DNA from: Bacteroidales bacterium
GTDB lineage: Bacteria; Bacteroidota; Bacteroidia; Bacteroidales; Bacteroidaceae
Direction: 5' to 3'
DNA length: 64,000 bases
Assembly (NCBI GenBank): GCA_015654535.1
Contig: JAATGU010000148.1
Coordinates: forward strand, 1 to 64,000
In this document: positions 26,427-36,183 of the stretch, in pieces
Layout of the letters: every line of letters begins with the position of its first letter
How positions within the stretch are numbered: the first letter of the stretch is position 1
The notes under the pieces: model-generated
Database searches by the model: none
The model's input: the letters and a program-made list of their open reading frames with translations, nothing else
Told to the model about the DNA's origin: nothing
Program-made: the position numbers and the translations under genes

Positions 26427-28850
26427 CTATTTTTTTATCAAACGTAAAGGCTTATAACCTTTAGATCCCTCAAAGGTCAATAGATATAAGCCTGAAGCAA
26501 GATTATTACCAACATTCAATGAAGAACCTCTACCTTTTTCCACAATTTGTCCCGAAAGAGAATAAACGGTATAAACGACTTCTTCATCAAAATTAAAACT
26601 AATGCTACTATCAAAGATATAAGCACTCGAAAAATGACTGTCCTCTGAATGGTTTTCAATGCCAGTGCCTTCGTCAGACAAGTATCCGTATGCAATACCA
26701 CGTCCGGAAGTACTCATGTACACCCGTCCAAAATGATTCCAATCGCCACAAATCATATTACCATTCCCTAATCCACCATAACAATGACTATCATCATTGG
26801 TGCGAATCCATGTCATTCCTTTATCCACAGAACGAAAAAGACCTTCCACTCCATCCACTTTTCCCCAAATAAAAATGGTGGGGTAATCCTTGCCCGTAGC
26901 CGCTTTCCCTAATGCAACAGCGGAACAAGTAATATTGGAAATTGTATTTTTTGCAGTAGTAATTACGTTATAATTCAACAAACCACCACCATTCATCGGT
27001 ATCCATAAATCACCTTCAACATAAGGATTAATGGCAATAAATGAAGAAGCACCTTTGCCAATTGAGCCGGCAACTACCATTGAAGGAGGTATTCCTGTTC
27101 CCATCTTATACAAATTGCCCGAACTTGAATCATAAAAATAAAGCATATTATCGTTTATTCCGTCAGCAACCGGTTTTCCCTCTGTAATGCCATGCAATAC
27201 ATTGGTCCAACCTTTTCCGTTATTATAAGAAAGATAAACATTGGTTGAGCCACTGGGGCAATACATCATCTTTGTGCCATTGGCAGAAACAGCAACCTTG
27301 CCTTCCGTAGCTCCAGTGACCGGCATGGTGGCGACCGTCCAAACATTGCCATTATCCACTGAATAATAAAAAGAACTGCCTACGCGAGCCATCACGTTTT
27401 TCTTATTCCAGGCAAAAGCCAAACCTGTCGTAGTTCCCATTGAAGGAGAATAGCTGTTAACAGGATATTGCAATACATCAGTATGTATAAATCCATCATA
27501 GTCGGCAACCGCGGATGCAAAATTCCCTCCCGGAATACTTACAAAATCGTAAGGAACAGTCTCATCAAGCCCGTTTACCATAAATTTAACCAAAACCTGA
27601 GAAGTGGTGCTTAAATTGTCACTCATATAAATACCATTCCCTGAAGTAATAAAAAAGCGAGAAGAGTTAAACGGATCAAAAGCAATAGAACCACACCAAT
27701 GAAGTGTACTCCCTTTTACCCAAGGAGAACCATTGGGATCAAGAATCATGCCATCTGAATTCTTATAATTGAAGAAAGTCGTCCAGGAAACACCTCCATC
27801 TTCTGTTAAATAAACATTATCTCCCCATAAGTCCGTATTCGGTGCATCCATCCAAAACTGATTAGCCTGAAATTGTTGGCATCCTGATACAAGCACGCGA
27901 TTATTGTCTTTGGCATCAATACTCAATCCGCAATAAGGGCGTGTACAAGTAGAAGGTGTTATATCAGTCCATGTAGAACTTGCAACATCATATTTCAATA
28001 CAGCTCCTTTATTATAACTATGGGGACCGGGACCATCAGCGCAAGTTACATATAATATTTTCCCATCTTCTGTAAGTTGAGCTCTCTGCATCATTAATCC
28101 AGTACCTGCACCAACAAAAGCAGGAAGAGCACTCCATGTTGTTCCTCCATCTTTAGATACATACATCGGATTAGTAGTACTTGCTACACCCACATATATA
28201 GTTTGTGTGGCATTTCCTTTCGTCGAAGAATTTTTATCAAAAACAACTACACACACACCGTTTTCATCAGTTGTACTGGTAGAAGTAGTACTATAAGGGA
28301 AACTTGTTACCTGAGTCCATGAAGTACTGCGGTCTATGCTTTTCCATAAACCTTTTAACCGACTACCACAAAAAAGGATATCACCTTTATTAGGATCAAC
28401 GGCCAAACGCTCGCCAGTCTGTCTTCCCATTCCATTTCCATTAATAGCAAAAGGACTCTCAGTTGCACTAAAAGTCTCTCCATAATCATCAGAACGGAGT
28501 ATTGCTGAATGATCCCACGTGTAAAGTCCAACCGACATATAAACACGATTAGGTTCTTGTGGATCTATAGCAAGAGATTCCACTCCGTAATAAGCTCTGT
28601 GCTCATAATCCGCAAAGTCTAGTAAAGAAGTCCAGCTTTGTGTCTGTTCTTCCCAGCGGTAAGCTCCCCCCACATCCGTACGTGCATAAAACAAGTTCTG
28701 TTGAGTTGGACAGGCAATCACAGCATTTACAAATCCACCTCCGCCAATCTTCACATTATCCCATTTATATCCCGAAGTATTCTGCGAGAAAGAAACGACT
28801 GATACAAAGGTAATAATGAAAGATATTAAATTTCTTTTATAATATTTCAT
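26427..28850 (-). CDS. GH74-type endo-xyloglucanase with a C-terminal sorting-like domain
   Basis: I chose the ATG at 28850 (807 residues), which gives a clean signal peptide (LISFIITFVSVVSFSQ). The protein is a double beta-propeller of BNR/sortilin-like repeats typical of family GH74. The catalytic Asp pair can be placed at Asp59 in ARTDVGGAYRW and Asp450 in SAVADYDGFIHTD. GH74 enzymes cleave xyloglucan backbones. The last roughly 80 residues resemble a type A T9SS-like sorting domain (VYSLSGQIVEKGRG, NLASGLYLLTFEG, PLRLIKK). It lies downstream of the SusC/D/E-like genes but behind a hairpin terminator. Substrate is inferred from family. Confidence 0.85.
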   Translation of the reverse strand: MKYYKRNLISFIITFVSVVSFSQNTSGYKWDNVKIGGGGFVNAVIACPTQQNLFYARTDVGGAYRWEEQTQSWTSLLDFADYEHRAYYGVESLAIDPQEPNRVYMSVGLYTWDHSAILRSDDYGETFSATESPFAINGNGMGRQTGERLAVDPNKGDILFCGSRLKGLWKSIDRSTSWTQVTSFPYSTTSTSTTDENGVCVVVFDKNSSTKGNATQTIYVGVASTTNPMYVSKDGGTTWSALPAFVGAGTGLMMQRAQLTEDGKILYVTCADGPGPHSYNKGAVLKYDVASSTWTDITPSTCTRPYCGLSIDAKDNNRVLVSGCQQFQANQFWMDAPNTDLWGDNVYLTEDGGVSWTTFFNYKNSDGMILDPNGSPWVKGSTLHWCGSIAFDPFNSSRFFITSGNGIYMSDNLSTTSQVLVKFMVNGLDETVPYDFVSIPGGNFASAVADYDGFIHTDVLQYPVNSYSPSMGTTTGLAFAWNKKNVMARVGSSFYYSVDNGNVWTVATMPVTGATEGKVAVSANGTKMMYCPSGSTNVYLSYNNGKGWTNVLHGITEGKPVADGINDNMLYFYDSSSGNLYKMGTGIPPSMVVAGSIGKGASSFIAINPYVEGDLWIPMNGGGLLNYNVITTAKNTISNITCSAVALGKAATGKDYPTIFIWGKVDGVEGLFRSVDKGMTWIRTNDDSHCYGGLGNGNMICGDWNHFGRVYMSTSGRGIAYGYLSDEGTGIENHSEDSHFSSAYIFDSSISFNFDEEVVYTVYSLSGQIVEKGRGSSLNVGNNLASGLYLLTFEGSKGYKPLRLIKK

Positions 28851-28887
28851 AGCACATAGCATTAAGTACTTAATTATTTTTCATTCA

Positions 28888-28921
28888 GATAAAAAACAGC
28901 CCGAATCACCAAAGATTCGGG
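28888..28921 (-). terminator. Hairpin terminator between the SusE-like gene and GH74
   Basis: On the minus strand CCCGAATC (28921-28914) and GATTCGGG (28907-28900) form an 8-bp stem with a 6-nt loop, followed by a TTTTTT tract at 28896-28891. It could end or attenuate transcription after the SusE-like gene, so GH74 may be expressed at a lower or separate level. Confidence 0.7.
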
Positions 28922-28949
28922 ATATTTTTTATCTAAATAAATGAACAAA

Positions 28950-30872
28950 TTATTCTGATACTATAAAATGATAAACTAAACGTTCACCGGCAGCACCACC
29001 AGAAACTACACTTGATTGTTTGCCAAACCAAATGCCAGAAACCTTACCAGTTGCATCATATTCCCATTTATATAATTCCCAGAAGTTTGCAGCAGGCAAT
29101 TTCTCATTTGTCTGACTGCCTTCAATATTAGTATTGAAATTACACCATACCCATCCTCCTTCTACTCCGGTCATCTCAAAATTAACAGTAACGCCATCAA
29201 ATACAATCAAGTTCTCACCATCAGCTTTATCACCTGTAATAATTTTGAATGTACCATTTTGAACTTCACCCTTATTATCTGTATATTTAACTGTTCCGTC
29301 ATTAGAAAAAGCTAACGAAACCTTTGCCACAGCATTCAAGTTAACTTCAGAGCCAGTCCAGTTAGTCCAGCTAGGAACAGAAGTTGTAAAGTCAAAATCC
29401 TTAGTAGTATTACGTGCCCAGCTAAACGGAGAGGTTGTAGAAACAGTATACTTAAGTGTAGACGAATTTGTCAGTAATTTCCTAAGTTCTTTTGCAGCAT
29501 CAACAGTAGTTCCGCCAGTACTCAATACCAAATGAAATACTTGATACTCCTTCTTTGTAAGATCAGCAGAACGATTACCCAACCACATCTCAGTGATATT
29601 ACCTAAAGCATCCGTTTTTGTTTTGATTATCTTCAATTTCTTTTCAGCAGTGGTTGCAAAACTTACCGAACCAGAAATTGGAAAGCTGATATCGTTGGAG
29701 AAAGTAATTACATTTTCACTATTCACTTGATAAATTCCTTCAAGTTCTGAATCACCTGCAGTAAAACTATACTTGCCTCCATCTGTCCCAGTAGAAGTGA
29801 AAACCAATGATATACCCGAAATAACATCTGCATCATAAGGAGCCCAGCCAGTTGCCTGATAATCTGCCGGAGTATTCCAATCATTCAACATATTTCCATT
29901 CAAATCGGACCAATTATAAGGTGATTGAAGAGAGATTGACCAAGTCTTTGAATTAGATGTAGTCAATATATCATTAGGATCTCCTCCAATACTTGGTGTA
30001 GGATCCGGTTGATCTTCCGGAACATAAGCATCAGCGTAAGTTTTAGATACATAATTCCAGATATACCACCAAGAACCCTCGCTATTGGTACGCATAACAG
30101 CAACACGAAATTGATTTTCAGTTAATGTAAGGATCTTTAGATCTTTATTCCAATTCTGAGCATTGGCAATATAATTGTCAGGCCTTAAAATATAAGCATC
30201 AGTAGTAGTCAGAGTATGATTATCAACATTCAAGAAGAAAGTACCTGTTTCATCTTTACCGTCTCCATTTATTTTATGGACAGTCATCACTGCTCCACCT
30301 TTTAAACTAAATGTCATTGTACTCCCCCATCCCATATCAGTATCAGTACTTCCATTGGCATTACCAGCTGGTTCCCAGTTTGGTGAAAAACTATTAAACT
30401 CTACCGTTGTCGAAGGATCGGCATACGACATAGCTCCCGGCGCCATACCATATTTACCATTATCGGCAACCCACACTTTTTCTTTTCCAACACCACCGGT
30501 AAGAGCCGTCCAAAGCGGATCATTTACATAACTAAGATTATTCTGAGCGATATTAATTATTACAGTGTCTGAATAAATAACACCACCTTTGCAAATAGCT
30601 CCATAAACAAATTTATAGTCTCCTGCAAAAGCAATCTGTACAGTATCATTTACTTTCTGTGAACGGCCACTAGGAGTGGTCCATTCAGGGATCACGCCTT
30701 TGGTTTCACTCTTAAGAATAATAGTATTCGGATCTGAAGCTAAAGGTGTAATCGAGAATTTCAACTCTTCTTTGGTTAGCACAGAACCCAAAGAAAAATC
30801 GTCTGGCTGACAAGAGGCTAAGACCATCATCAAAACGGCCAGAAAATATAATATTTTAAATTTTGTATTCAT
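28950..30872 (-). CDS. SusE/F-like surface glycan-binding lipoprotein
   Basis: The 640-residue lipoprotein has the signal FLAVLMMVLASCQPDD. Cys21 is followed by Q-P-D-D, resembling the surface-export signal Q-A-(D/E)2 of Bacteroidota lipoproteins, so it is probably on the cell surface. An Ig/PKD-like N-terminal domain (about 30-115) is followed by three beta-sandwich units. Units two and three share a repeated layout (TSNSKTWSISLQSPYNWSD and TNSSTLKYTVSTTSPFSWA). Aromatic residues are frequent, as expected for glycan binding. It lies 24 bp downstream of susD and is the third gene of the cluster; the ligand is inferred to be xyloglucan-derived. Confidence 0.8.
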   Translation of the reverse strand: MNTKFKILYFLAVLMMVLASCQPDDFSLGSVLTKEELKFSITPLASDPNTIILKSETKGVIPEWTTPSGRSQKVNDTVQIAFAGDYKFVYGAICKGGVIYSDTVIINIAQNNLSYVNDPLWTALTGGVGKEKVWVADNGKYGMAPGAMSYADPSTTVEFNSFSPNWEPAGNANGSTDTDMGWGSTMTFSLKGGAVMTVHKINGDGKDETGTFFLNVDNHTLTTTDAYILRPDNYIANAQNWNKDLKILTLTENQFRVAVMRTNSEGSWWYIWNYVSKTYADAYVPEDQPDPTPSIGGDPNDILTTSNSKTWSISLQSPYNWSDLNGNMLNDWNTPADYQATGWAPYDADVISGISLVFTSTGTDGGKYSFTAGDSELEGIYQVNSENVITFSNDISFPISGSVSFATTAEKKLKIIKTKTDALGNITEMWLGNRSADLTKKEYQVFHLVLSTGGTTVDAAKELRKLLTNSSTLKYTVSTTSPFSWARNTTKDFDFTTSVPSWTNWTGSEVNLNAVAKVSLAFSNDGTVKYTDNKGEVQNGTFKIITGDKADGENLIVFDGVTVNFEMTGVEGGWVWCNFNTNIEGSQTNEKLPAANFWELYKWEYDATGKVSGIWFGKQSSVVSGGAAGERLVYHFIVSE

Positions 30873-30896
30873 AATCTTTTGATTTTATGGTTTAAA

Positions 30897-32543
30897 TTAC
30901 CAACCGGTATTTTGTAATAAAACGCCATTCGATAAAGTTATCTGAGTATTTGGTATCTGCATAAATCCCCTTGTAGTAGTAATATTAGAAGATAGAATAG
31001 AAATCTTCTCTTCAACATTACCACTCAAAACAGAAACATTAGACTCAGCAATTGTATTAGCAGCCGTAGCTAAGCCTTGACGAAGTAAATCCCAATAGCG
31101 AAGTCCCTCGAAAGCAAACTCAAAGCGGCGTTCTTCTAAAATATCATCATTCGTAACTGAAGCTTTGGCTGTTAATCCGGCACGCGTATGCACCGCATTA
31201 TAATATGCAACCGCATTTGTTGAACCTAATTCGGCTGCCATCAGCAATACATCTGCATAACGAATTACAACAAAATCCTGATCCTGAGAAATTTGGTTGT
31301 CATTTGAACCACCTGTGTCAGAAGTGCCATCAGGTAAAGCGGTCGGAGTATATTTTTTTACTGAATAACCAGTGTATTCACGTTGGTCTTTCAAATCAAA
31401 AGATTTTTTAATTCCTTCACCAGCTATATCAATTGCAGAAGCAGTCTTGCGAGTATCTCCAGTAGCGAAAGCATTTATTAACTTAGGATTTACCGTACAA
31501 GCACCCCAACCCTTTCCATAAGGAGACCAGTTTGTATTACGCATACCCATCATTACCAACCAACGATTGCCATCCATCATACCATCATAATTTTGAGTAT
31601 TATTAAATTTCTGAGCAAATACAGTTTCTTTATTCCCCTTACCTGCATATCCCGATTTATCTAACGTGTTTTTAGTAGCATTAGCAACATAACTTGCAGC
31701 AGGCCAAAGAGATTTAAAGTCTTCGACCAAACCAAATTCATTACTAGCAATTACATCTTCCAAACCTGCCAATATTTCGGCTTTAGTCACACCCAAATCA
31801 TCTTTACCATAATAACCCGTATAAAATAGATAAACACGTGCCAGCATCGCCTTAGCAGCGTAGCAAGTAATACGGCCATCATTTGTAGCTGCATCAGCTT
31901 TAGGATAAGCATTGGCCGGAATATTTGCTGCCGCAAATTTCAAATCTTCAACGATCAATTTATATGTTTCAATTGGATCTGCTTGCACTACATTATCAGT
32001 TGTAGGTTCTGTTAATAATGGAACTTTTTCAAAAAGACGAACCAAATCAAAATACATAATAGCACGTAAAAAACGAGTTTCACCTTCAATTCGACTACGA
32101 GTTGCAGTAATTGTCGCTTCATCTGTAGAATTCCACGATGCAACAGTTGGTAACTTTAGCAACAATGTATTACAACGGAAAATGCCAGCATAATAATCAC
32201 CCCATGTTCCGTTAAATAAATTATTGTCTGACGGAGATTGCGTAATATCAAAGCGATCTAAAGCCTGATAGCCTCGGCCATCCGTATTACCTGTCCCACC
32301 AAAGCAGTCATCAGAAAGGACCTCGGAAGTTACATAAAAGGAAAGGTTACCATTAGAAGAAGTACGTTGATAGCCATCATAACACCCAATCAAGGCCATC
32401 TCAGCATCAGCCTCAGTTTTATAGAAATTTTCATCAATAACCGATGTCTGTGATTCCACATCCAAATAACTTCCTGAGCAAGAGAAGAAACTGAGGCTCA
32501 ATACCCCAAATACCAGTAGTATATTTAATTTGAACTTATTCAT
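30897..32543 (-). CDS. susD: SusD/RagB-family nutrient-binding lipoprotein
   Basis: The 548-residue lipoprotein has the signal LLVFGVLSLSFFSC (Cys22). It shows the alpha-helical TPR-like SusD fold: EADAEMALIGCYDGYQ near the N-terminus, TRSRIEGETRFLRAIMYFDL (the conserved helix leading into the binding region), AKAMLARVYLFYTGYY, and the C-terminal ERRFEFAFEGLRYWDLLRQG. The SusD lid opens and closes over its SusC partner to capture oligosaccharides at the cell surface. The gene starts 21 bp after susC, the standard pairing. The symbol is used in the general family sense. Confidence 0.94.
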   Translation of the reverse strand: MNKFKLNILLVFGVLSLSFFSCSGSYLDVESQTSVIDENFYKTEADAEMALIGCYDGYQRTSSNGNLSFYVTSEVLSDDCFGGTGNTDGRGYQALDRFDITQSPSDNNLFNGTWGDYYAGIFRCNTLLLKLPTVASWNSTDEATITATRSRIEGETRFLRAIMYFDLVRLFEKVPLLTEPTTDNVVQADPIETYKLIVEDLKFAAANIPANAYPKADAATNDGRITCYAAKAMLARVYLFYTGYYGKDDLGVTKAEILAGLEDVIASNEFGLVEDFKSLWPAASYVANATKNTLDKSGYAGKGNKETVFAQKFNNTQNYDGMMDGNRWLVMMGMRNTNWSPYGKGWGACTVNPKLINAFATGDTRKTASAIDIAGEGIKKSFDLKDQREYTGYSVKKYTPTALPDGTSDTGGSNDNQISQDQDFVVIRYADVLLMAAELGSTNAVAYYNAVHTRAGLTAKASVTNDDILEERRFEFAFEGLRYWDLLRQGLATAANTIAESNVSVLSGNVEEKISILSSNITTTRGFMQIPNTQITLSNGVLLQNTGW

Positions 32544-32564
32544 AATTATTCGTTGTTTTAAATA

Positions 32565-35500
32565 TTAGAATTTAAGATTAACACCAAACAGATAAGTTCT
32601 TGGCCGTGGATAGTAACCAAGGTCAATTCCTGATACCCATTTATCTGTTCCATAACCAATTTCAGGATCCATTCCATCATATTTGGTAAAAGTGAATGCA
32701 TTTTGTACAGAAGCATAAAGCCTGCACTGGCTAATAAATTTGCATTTTATCAGCTTAGCAAAATCATAACCCATAGTGATATTGCTGATACGGAGATAAT
32801 CACCGTCTTGCAAATAAAGGTCAGAAAACTGCCAATTAATATTGCTTTCAGTCACACGAGGGATGCTATTTGAAGTTCCTTCACCTGTCCAACGGTTAAG
32901 AATAGCCGTAGTGTAATTAGCTTGTTTGTTAGCATGATTACGATAAGACTGAACAATTTTGTTTCCCGTCACGCCGTTCGCATTTATAGAAAAATCGAAT
33001 CCTCTATAATCAAAACCTAAATTAAATCCAAATGTAAAATCTGGCATTCCATTACCTAAGTCCGTTTTATCACTTGAATCAATAACTCCATCCTGGTTTA
33101 AATCCACATACTTCACATCACCAGGTTGTACAGCAGCTTGAAGTATTCCTTGCTTAGCAGCTTTCCAATCGGCAATTTCCTGTTCACTCTGGAAAATACC
33201 AGCTGTCTTATACCCCCAAAAATAGCCAATGGAATGCCCATTTTGCGCACGATAAAACTCTTCCGAATTATCATAAAGCATATTGATAGAACCGTGAATA
33301 ATTCCGTCTTCTGTTGGTATATTACCAACTTTATTTTTGTTATAAGCACCATTGACGCCAACATTATAATTGAATTTACCAATATGGTCGCTCCAATTTA
33401 AAGCCAATTCAAAACCTGTATTTTTTACATTACCACCATTAATATAAGGAGCATTTGCACCAGCAGTTGCAAGAATAGGAGCTTGTACCAGCCAATCTTT
33501 AGTTGTCTTTATATAGAAGTCAGCGTTAACTCCTAAACGGCTACTTAAAAAACGGGCATCAATACCTACATTTGTCTGTTCGGACGTTTCCCATTTCAAA
33601 TTTTCATTTGATAAACGACTTGGATAAGCACCGGCAACATTAATTCCTCCAGTACCAAACACATAGTATGCAGCAGGGTTACTACTGCTGTAGCCTGTAG
33701 AAGTATTTATAGGAGAAGCGTACTGAAAATCATCAATATCTTGGTTACCTACCTGCCCCCAACTAACTCGGAATTTCAAGAAATCAAGCCATTTATGTGA
33801 ATTTTCCATAAATTTTTCATTGGATATTACCCAACCTGCAGACGCTGATGGAAAATATCCCCAACGATGTCCTGAAGCAAACTTAGAAGAGGCATCGGCG
33901 CGTAATGTAGCATTAATCATGTATTTTTCCTTGTAGTTGTATCCTACACGACCAAAGTATGAAACACGACGGAATACATTCTCAGGTTTCCCATTTACCG
34001 TTTTAGTCTCTACCACATTTCCATCTGCATCAGTATATGCTTGACCAGTTGTATTATCAAGGTAAGCATGAGAAAAGTCATTAAATTGTGATAATAAATT
34101 CCAGTTAGAAGCAGACAAATATGTTCCCTGATAACGAACAGCTTCCATACCAATTAATGCATTAAAAGAATGATCCTCGTTAATCTTAAAATCATAACTC
34201 GCTGTATTTGTCCATGTCAGCGTATGGCCTTTACTCATGTTCTGAGTAGTAGTAGTATGCTGTTTGTTATAAGAATACTCAGAAAATTGATAAAGTGGAG
34301 TAAAACTACGATATTCGGAAGAAGAATAATTAATACCAAAAGTAGATTTTATTTTCAAGTTCTTTATAGGTTCTAATTCCGCATAAATATCTGCCATCAA
34401 TTTCTGAGCATCAGTCTTATTATTTATACTAGTCATCATTGACCCATAAGGATTACCATCTCCCTTATACCAAGTTGAGTTACTCGTATCATTATACGGA
34501 CTATCATATAAATTATTATCGCTATATACCGGAGAAAGGGGAGAAGTAGCGAATGCACCACGAAGCGTATTATTGTATTGGTTACCTACATTAATACCTG
34601 TATTCTTTATATAATTAAAATTCAGATGCTGACCTACCTTTAAAAAATCTTTATAAAGTTTGTGCTCTGTGTTTATACGAAAGCCATAACGCTCGTAATT
34701 TGAAACATCAGAACCACCTACGATACCTTCCTGAGAAGTATAGTTTAATGAAAGTGAATAAACCGATACTTCAGAACCACCATTTATATTCATTGAATAG
34801 TTTTCTGTTTTTGCATCATTCTTAAACATCTGGTTCACCCAATTAGTATTAGCTAAATCACCCATCGAAGTCCAATCATAAGCAGCAGAACCTGAGTTAA
34901 GCGCTTGTTCGTCCATAATTATTTTATACTCATCTGCATTCAGCATTTTAGTTTTACGAGCAACATTTTGCACACCATAATAAGCATCAAATGATACCTG
35001 TCCTTTATTGTTAGAGCCCTGTTTTGTAGTAACCAATACAACTCCATTGGCTGCCTGTGCACCATAAATTGCAGCAGAAGCAGCATCTTTCAAAATATCA
35101 ATAGACTGAATATCGGCAGCATTCAATAAAGAAATATCACCTTCAATACCGTCAATAATATAAAGTGGACCAGAATTGCCTACCGTACCCAAACCACGAA
35201 TAACTACTTTCATGTCTGAACCAGGTTGACCAGAAGTAGAGGATATAGTCACACCCGGAGTCTTTCCCTGTAATGCTTGCAGCGGACTGGTCGTATTCAA
35301 TTTAGCAAGTTCATCTCCTTTTATCTGAACTGTAGCACCGGTTGATAGCCTCTTTTTCTGAACGCCATAACCTACTACAACCACTTCGTCCAATGAATGA
35401 GCATCTTCTTTCATCGTAACATTAATCACTCGCTTTTCTTGAATAGGTACTTCTACTTTAAGGAAACCTATATAAGAGAAAACAAGAGATGATGAGCTAC

Positions 35501-35747
35501 TCTTCACGTTTAAAGAGTATTTACCATCAATGTCGGTCATGGTTCCAGTTGTAGTACCTTTCACTAAGACACTCACCCCCACAAGCGGCTGGTTATCTGT
35601 GGCAGATATCACAACTCCCGAAATAGTTTTATTGTCTTGAAGAGGATTGGCCCGAAGGTTACTGATCCCAGGCAAAAGGAATAATAATGCCATTACAAAT
35701 CTACATAAATGAACATTTATGCATTTTTCAATAAATGTTTTTCTCAT
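32565..35747 (-). CDS. susC: SusC/RagA-family TonB-dependent outer-membrane transporter
   Basis: The 1060-residue protein has a signal peptide (FVMALLFLLPGISNLRAN). A carboxypeptidase-D-like regulatory domain follows (about 40-115, TISGVVISATDNQPLVGVSV), then the TonB box/plug start (LDEVVVVGYGVQKKRLSTG) and the plug motif SGQPGSDMKVVIRGLGTV. A large beta-barrel ends in a terminal Phe (YLFGVNLKF). It imports large oligosaccharides with SusD across the outer membrane, powered by TonB. It is the first gene of the susC-susD-susE-like-GH74 cluster. No regulator (HTCS, SusR or ECF sigma) lies in the neighbourhood. Confidence 0.95.
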   Translation of the reverse strand: MRKTFIEKCINVHLCRFVMALLFLLPGISNLRANPLQDNKTISGVVISATDNQPLVGVSVLVKGTTTGTMTDIDGKYSLNVKSSSSSLVFSYIGFLKVEVPIQEKRVINVTMKEDAHSLDEVVVVGYGVQKKRLSTGATVQIKGDELAKLNTTSPLQALQGKTPGVTISSTSGQPGSDMKVVIRGLGTVGNSGPLYIIDGIEGDISLLNAADIQSIDILKDAASAAIYGAQAANGVVLVTTKQGSNNKGQVSFDAYYGVQNVARKTKMLNADEYKIIMDEQALNSGSAAYDWTSMGDLANTNWVNQMFKNDAKTENYSMNINGGSEVSVYSLSLNYTSQEGIVGGSDVSNYERYGFRINTEHKLYKDFLKVGQHLNFNYIKNTGINVGNQYNNTLRGAFATSPLSPVYSDNNLYDSPYNDTSNSTWYKGDGNPYGSMMTSINNKTDAQKLMADIYAELEPIKNLKIKSTFGINYSSSEYRSFTPLYQFSEYSYNKQHTTTTQNMSKGHTLTWTNTASYDFKINEDHSFNALIGMEAVRYQGTYLSASNWNLLSQFNDFSHAYLDNTTGQAYTDADGNVVETKTVNGKPENVFRRVSYFGRVGYNYKEKYMINATLRADASSKFASGHRWGYFPSASAGWVISNEKFMENSHKWLDFLKFRVSWGQVGNQDIDDFQYASPINTSTGYSSSNPAAYYVFGTGGINVAGAYPSRLSNENLKWETSEQTNVGIDARFLSSRLGVNADFYIKTTKDWLVQAPILATAGANAPYINGGNVKNTGFELALNWSDHIGKFNYNVGVNGAYNKNKVGNIPTEDGIIHGSINMLYDNSEEFYRAQNGHSIGYFWGYKTAGIFQSEQEIADWKAAKQGILQAAVQPGDVKYVDLNQDGVIDSSDKTDLGNGMPDFTFGFNLGFDYRGFDFSINANGVTGNKIVQSYRNHANKQANYTTAILNRWTGEGTSNSIPRVTESNINWQFSDLYLQDGDYLRISNITMGYDFAKLIKCKFISQCRLYASVQNAFTFTKYDGMDPEIGYGTDKWVSGIDLGYYPRPRTYLFGVNLKF

Positions 35748-36120
35748 GGTACATCGTTAATTAGTTAATTTTCTTATTGGGCTCTATGAACCGATATAAA
35801 AGTAAAGCTTAATAACTTAATAAGACTATATTTTTGTTAAAGCTGAGGGGTATATTGGTTAACATAGGGTGTTTAAATGTTACTTAGAAGGGGGTTGTTT
35901 GTTACTAAAAACAAAAAAAGATAAATTAACAAGAATTACGGATATCTCGGAGACTATTTACAGTCTTTTTTAAAGTGGTGACAAACATTCCGGAAAGACT
36001 TCTTTTATATGTATCGGTATAAAGTTTGTCACCCCCATTAACAAATGGTTTCAGAAGAAGTGACCTTCGTAACCCTCTAAAAATGTCTTGAAGTTTTCGC
36101 CTTTTTTAGAATATAATTAT
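35748..36120. other. Leader region upstream of susC
   Basis: About 370 bp without a convincing gene. No clear TAnnTTTG faces susC; TACTTTTA on the minus strand about 60 bp upstream of the ATG is the nearest candidate. A 10-bp perfect inverted repeat (GGTGACAAAC 35977-35986 and GTTTGTCACC 36024-36033) lies about 230-285 bp upstream. The control of this locus must come from a regulator outside the window. Confidence 0.3.
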
Positions 36121-36124
36121 AATG

Positions 36125-36156
36125 TAAACAAAAAAGAGCTAACCATAGGCTAACTC
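36125..36156 (-). terminator. Terminator after rubrerythrin
   Basis: The minus-strand RNA forms GAGUUAGCC/GGUUAGCUC, a 9-bp stem with two G-U pairs and a 3-nt loop (36156-36136), followed by a run of U (TTTTTTGTTT). It lies 28 bp after the rubrerythrin stop codon. Confidence 0.8.
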
Positions 36157-36183
36157 TTTCTGTGATGCTATATTAGATAGCAA

